Source: Deltaproteobacteria bacterium HGW-Deltaproteobacteria-15 (lineage in GTDB: Bacteria > Desulfobacterota > DSM-4660 > Desulfatiglandales > HGW-15). From it: a DNA stretch of 64,000 bases. The stretch is from the NCBI GenBank assembly GCA_002840535.1, contig PHBH01000018.1, forward strand, positions 1-64,000. The letters run 5' to 3'. The notes beneath the pieces are model-generated. The model did no database searches. It saw only the letters and a program-made list of their open reading frames with translations, and was not told the origin of the DNA. The position numbers and the translations under genes are program-made. This document shows positions 61,068-64,000 of this stretch, in pieces; position 1 is the stretch's first letter; the number at the start of each line of letters is the position of its first letter.

Positions 61068-61197
61068 TCATCCCATCGTTCTCTCTCCCCGGGCTGAGAA
61101 CCTTCCCTGGGAGGGAAATCTGAAATTGATCAGACGGGTTCGGTGCCCGCCTTTTTCATTAGCATTTGGCATTTGGAAGGGCGAAGGGAAGAATCAT

Positions 61198-61261
61198 GCC
61201 ACTAAGACACAAAGACACTAAGCTTTCTTCGTGAATCTTTGTGCCTTGGTGTCTTCGTGGC
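61198..61261. repeat. Dispersed palindromic repeat R2, copy 5
   Basis: GCCACTAAGACACAAAGACA at the left, CTTTGTGCCTTGGTGTCTTC then GTGGCA at the right, nearly adjacent arms. It lies between pycB and sdhC. Confidence 0.8.
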
Positions 61262-61313
61262 AGGCTTTCTTCGATGAAAAATGATCAATGACCAATGATC
61301 AATGGGGTTCATC

Positions 61314-61955
61314 ATGAAATGGTTAGTTCGATTCGTTTCATCATCCGCTGGTAAGAAGCAGCTCATGGCGGTTACCGGTCTCGGGTTCTGCCTGTTCCTG
61401 GCGACGCATCTGGTGGGGAATCTGACCCTCTACGGCGGCAGAGATTTCTTCCTCTCCTACATCGAGCACCTGCATGGGCTTGGTTACCTGATCACGGCTG
61501 CGGAGTTCGGCCTCGTTTTCTTCGCCCTGGTCCATATTGCGACGGGTCTGGTGCTCTTCTTCGAGAACAGGGCTGCCAGGCCGGTCTCCTATGCCGTTAA
61601 AAAAAATGCGGGCGGACAGACGATAGGTTCGGCCACTTCGCCCTATACGGGACTCCTGATCCTTTTGTTCCTCCTCATTCATCTCCTGACCTTTCGTTTT
61701 GTGGACAAGACCTCGATAACCGATTTCGAAATACTGACACAGAAACTCACGCAGACATGGTGGGTCCTTTTCTATATTGCAGGTGTCGTTGTCGTCGCGA
61801 TTCACGTCAGCCACGGTTTCTGGAGCGGCTTCCAGACCCTGGGTCTCAATAACCCGAAATACATGCCGCTCATCAGAAGGTTTGGAATAATTTTCAGCGT
61901 TGTCATCGGGGTCGGATTCGTTTCGATTCCGGTCTTCGTATTCCTCGTCGCGTAA
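61314..61955 (+). CDS. sdhC: Succinate dehydrogenase/fumarate reductase cytochrome b subunit (b558 family)
   Basis: A 213-residue membrane protein of the single-subunit, di-haem b558 type. It has five helices with haem-ligand histidines in [29 protein letters not shown] and AIHVSHGFW. It links the flavoprotein to the quinone pool. Start 61314 (GGGG upstream) is favoured over the in-frame ATG 12 bp before. First gene of sdhCAB. Confidence 0.93.
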   Translation: MKWLVRFVSSSAGKKQLMAVTGLGFCLFLATHLVGNLTLYGGRDFFLSYIEHLHGLGYLITAAEFGLVFFALVHIATGLVLFFENRAARPVSYAVKKNAGGQTIGSATSPYTGLLILLFLLIHLLTFRFVDKTSITDFEILTQKLTQTWWVLFYIAGVVVVAIHVSHGFWSGFQTLGLNNPKYMPLIRRFGIIFSVVIGVGFVSIPVFVFLVA

Positions 61956-61965
61956 GGAGGTTTTC

Positions 61966-63879
61966 ATGCAACTGGATGCCAGGATTCCCGGAGGCCCTCT
62001 TGAGGAGAAATGGGACAGGCACCGTTTCGAATTGAAGCTGGTGAACCCGGCGAATAAGAGGAAATTCGACGTCATCGTGGTGGGAACAGGCCTTGCCGGG
62101 GCATCGGCATCCGCCAGTCTTGCGGAGCTCGGGTATAACGTCAAGACGTTCTGTATCCAGGACAGTCCCCGTCGCGCTCACAGCATTGCGGCCCAGGGAG
62201 GGATCAATGCCGCAAAAAACTACAGGGGTGACGGAGACAGCATTCGGCGTCTCTTCTACGATACCATCAAGGGGGGCGATTTTCGCGCAAGGGAGGCGAA
62301 TGTCTACCGGCTGGCCCAGGTCAGCAACAGCATCATCGACCTCTGCGTCGCCCAAGGCATCCCGTTCGCCCGTGAATACGGCGGACAGCTTGCCAACCGC
62401 TCCTTCGGCGGCGCCCAGGTCGAGAGAACCTTTTATGCGCGGGGGCAGACGGGACAGCAGCTTCTGCTCGGTGCTTACAGCGCAATGATGCGCCAGATCC
62501 ATGCAGGAAAGGTCAAGATATTCCCCCGCCGCGAGATGCTCGATCTGGTCCTGGTCAACGGGGCCGCCAGGGGGATCGTTGCCCGCAATCTCGTCACCGG
62601 CTATATCGAGCACCATGCTGCGCATGCAGTTATTCTTGCGACCGGCGGGTACGGGAACGTCTTTTTTCTCTCCACCAACGGCATGAGCGGAAACGTGAGC
62701 GCAGCGTGGAGGGCGCACAAAAAGGGAGCTCTTTTTGCTAATCCGGCTTTCACCCAGATTCATCCCACCTGCATCCCGGTCCACGGCGCTTTCCAGTCCA
62801 AGCTGACCCTCATGAGCGAAAGCCTCCGGAACGACGGCAGAGTATGGGTCCCCAGGACGTCAGGGGACAAGAGGGCTCCACACGATATCCCTGAAGCCGA
62901 CAGGGATTACTATCTCGAAAGAAAGTATCCGAGCTTCGGGAACCTGGTGCCTCGCGACGTGGCATCCAGAAATGCCAAAGAGGTCTGCGACCAGGGAAAG
63001 GGCGTCGGGCCCACGGGATTTGCGGTTTATCTGGACTTTCAGGATGCCATTCGGAAGGACGGCGTCGAGGCGATCAAGCGCAAGTACGGCAATCTCTTCC
63101 AGATGTACGAGCGCATTACCGGGGAGAACCCCTACGAAGCGCCGATGATGATCTACCCCGCAGTCCACTATGCCATGGGCGGCCTGTGGGTGGACTACAA
63201 TCTGATGAGCACCATTCCGGGGCTGTTTGTGCTCGGCGAGGCGAATTTTTCCGACCACGGCGCCAACAGGTTGGGGGCCAGCGCCCTGATGCAGGGGCTG
63301 GCGGACGGGTATTTCGTGATCCCCTACACGCTCGGAGGGTACATTGCCGGCCAGCGACTTCCGGAGGTCCGGGAAGATCACCCCGCCTTTCGGGAGAGTG
63401 CCAGGGAATCCGGTGAAAGGCTTCACAAGCTTCTCTCCAGGAAGGGCAAACAGACGGTTTCCGATTTCCACCGCGAGCTGGGCAGTGTGTTGTGGGAACA
63501 TTGCGGCATGGCCAGGACCGAGTCCGGACTTCTCAAGGCCAAAGCGAGAATTCCCGAGATCCGGGCCCAGTTCTGGGACAATGTGAATGTCCCGGGGTCG
63601 GCCGCGGAATTGAACCAGAGTCTTGAAAGGGCAAATCGGGTCTCCGATTTTCTGGAATTTGCCGAATTGCTGGTGGAAGACGCGCTCTCCAGGGAAGAGT
63701 CTTGCGGGTGCCACTTCAATGAAGCCTTTCAAACCGAGGACCATGAAGCCAGAAGAAACGACGAAACCTGCTGCTATGTCTCCGCATGGGAGTTCCAGGG
63801 GGTAGGAAAGCCCGCCACACTGCACAAAGAGCCTCTGGTTTTCGAAAATGTCACCCTCGCGCAAAGGAGCTACAAATGA
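61966..63879 (+). CDS. sdhA: Succinate dehydrogenase/fumarate reductase flavoprotein subunit
   Basis: A 637-residue flavoprotein. The dinucleotide-binding site is [14 protein letters not shown], the FAD-linked His is in [15 protein letters not shown], the active-site segment is QIHPTCIP, and [11 protein letters not shown] and [12 protein letters not shown] follow. The enzyme works between succinate and fumarate; direction in vivo is unknown. Strong ribosome site TAAGGAGG. It overlaps sdhB by 4 bp. Confidence 0.95.
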   Translation: MQLDARIPGGPLEEKWDRHRFELKLVNPANKRKFDVIVVGTGLAGASASASLAELGYNVKTFCIQDSPRRAHSIAAQGGINAAKNYRGDGDSIRRLFYDTIKGGDFRAREANVYRLAQVSNSIIDLCVAQGIPFAREYGGQLANRSFGGAQVERTFYARGQTGQQLLLGAYSAMMRQIHAGKVKIFPRREMLDLVLVNGAARGIVARNLVTGYIEHHAAHAVILATGGYGNVFFLSTNGMSGNVSAAWRAHKKGALFANPAFTQIHPTCIPVHGAFQSKLTLMSESLRNDGRVWVPRTSGDKRAPHDIPEADRDYYLERKYPSFGNLVPRDVASRNAKEVCDQGKGVGPTGFAVYLDFQDAIRKDGVEAIKRKYGNLFQMYERITGENPYEAPMMIYPAVHYAMGGLWVDYNLMSTIPGLFVLGEANFSDHGANRLGASALMQGLADGYFVIPYTLGGYIAGQRLPEVREDHPAFRESARESGERLHKLLSRKGKQTVSDFHRELGSVLWEHCGMARTESGLLKAKARIPEIRAQFWDNVNVPGSAAELNQSLERANRVSDFLEFAELLVEDALSREESCGCHFNEAFQTEDHEARRNDETCCYVSAWEFQGVGKPATLHKEPLVFENVTLAQRSYK

Positions 63880-64000
63880 GCAAGACAATCACCCTTTCCC
63901 TGAAAATATGGAGGCAAAACGGTCCTGAGGACAAGGGTCATTTCGAATTCTATGAGGCGAAAGACATCTCCACGGACATGTCTTTCCTGGAGATGCTCGA
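63876..64000 (+). CDS. sdhB: Succinate dehydrogenase/fumarate reductase iron-sulfur subunit (partial)
   Basis: The first 41 codons ([17 protein letters not shown] and following, ending SFLEML) match the opening of the SdhB/FrdB N-terminal ferredoxin-like domain. The window ends before the first cysteine cluster. The ATGA overlap with sdhA shows coupled translation of the sdhCAB operon. Confidence 0.88.
   Translation, partial: MSKTITLSLKIWRQNGPEDKGHFEFYEAKDISTDMSFLEML

Overview
The window looks like chromosome from an anaerobic Desulfobacterota (former Deltaproteobacteria), probably a Syntrophobacterales-type organism. This rests on gene content: a b558-type succinate dehydrogenase/fumarate reductase (sdhCAB), a biotin-independent-looking pyruvate carboxylase B subunit, a corrinoid protein next to a MtaA/UroD-type methyltransferase, a CooT nickel protein, two sigma-54 activators, several cyclic-nucleotide-binding proteins, and an apparent selenoprotein. 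No taxonomic search was run, so the assignment is inference.

Layout. 1-4.2 kb: small proteins, dispersed 48-bp repeats and a TPR/PATAN-cNMP operon. 4.4-9 kb: a GAF-sigma54 activator, a Zn-ribbon HTH regulator, tRNA-Arg(TCT) with a nearby copy of its 3' end, and a large unknown protein. 9-14.4 kb: PAC2 protein, CooT plus a small helical protein, response regulator and histidine kinase, Memo-family protein, site-2 protease, DUF2284. 14.6-17.4 kb: CBS protein, a selenocysteine-containing OsmC-family protein (in-frame TGA at 15363), pyruvoyl arginine decarboxylase and a deoxyhypusine-synthase-like enzyme. 17.5-25.4 kb: FecR/YXWGXW envelope protein, DUF2959 lipoprotein, corrinoid methyltransfer pair, globin-coupled histidine kinase and a class III cyclase with cNMP domain. 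25.6-31.9 kb: phosphofructokinase and a scrambled stretch with a duplicated pfk end, tRNA-Leu(TAA), a truncated CDF transporter and small membrane proteins. 32-38.4 kb: a second GAF-sigma54 activator behind three tandem palindromes, chromate transporter, a HAMP sensor overlapping TrkH, and a GDT1-type transporter. 38.7-50.3 kb: carbamoyltransferase, two PHP proteins, an ABC exporter with a transglutaminase-like protein, DUF151 nuclease and PlsB. 50.3-64 kb: FmdB operon, a NarL-type two-component pair, a complete livJHMGF branched-chain amino-acid (or related acid) transporter, pycB and sdhCAB (sdhB cut by the window end).

Themes. Signal transduction is dense: cyclic nucleotides (a cyclase, a cyclase relic, three cNMP-binding proteins), two sigma-54 activators, three histidine kinases and two response regulators. 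Central metabolism at the right end (pycB to oxaloacetate, sdhCAB between fumarate and succinate) fits a methylmalonyl-CoA or reductive TCA type carbon flow, but this is inferred from context.

Intergenic DNA carries at least six families of dispersed, mostly palindromic repeats. No transposase, integrase, CRISPR array or prophage was recognised. The strongest unusual signal is the OsmC-family selenoprotein, which a standard gene caller would split or miss.
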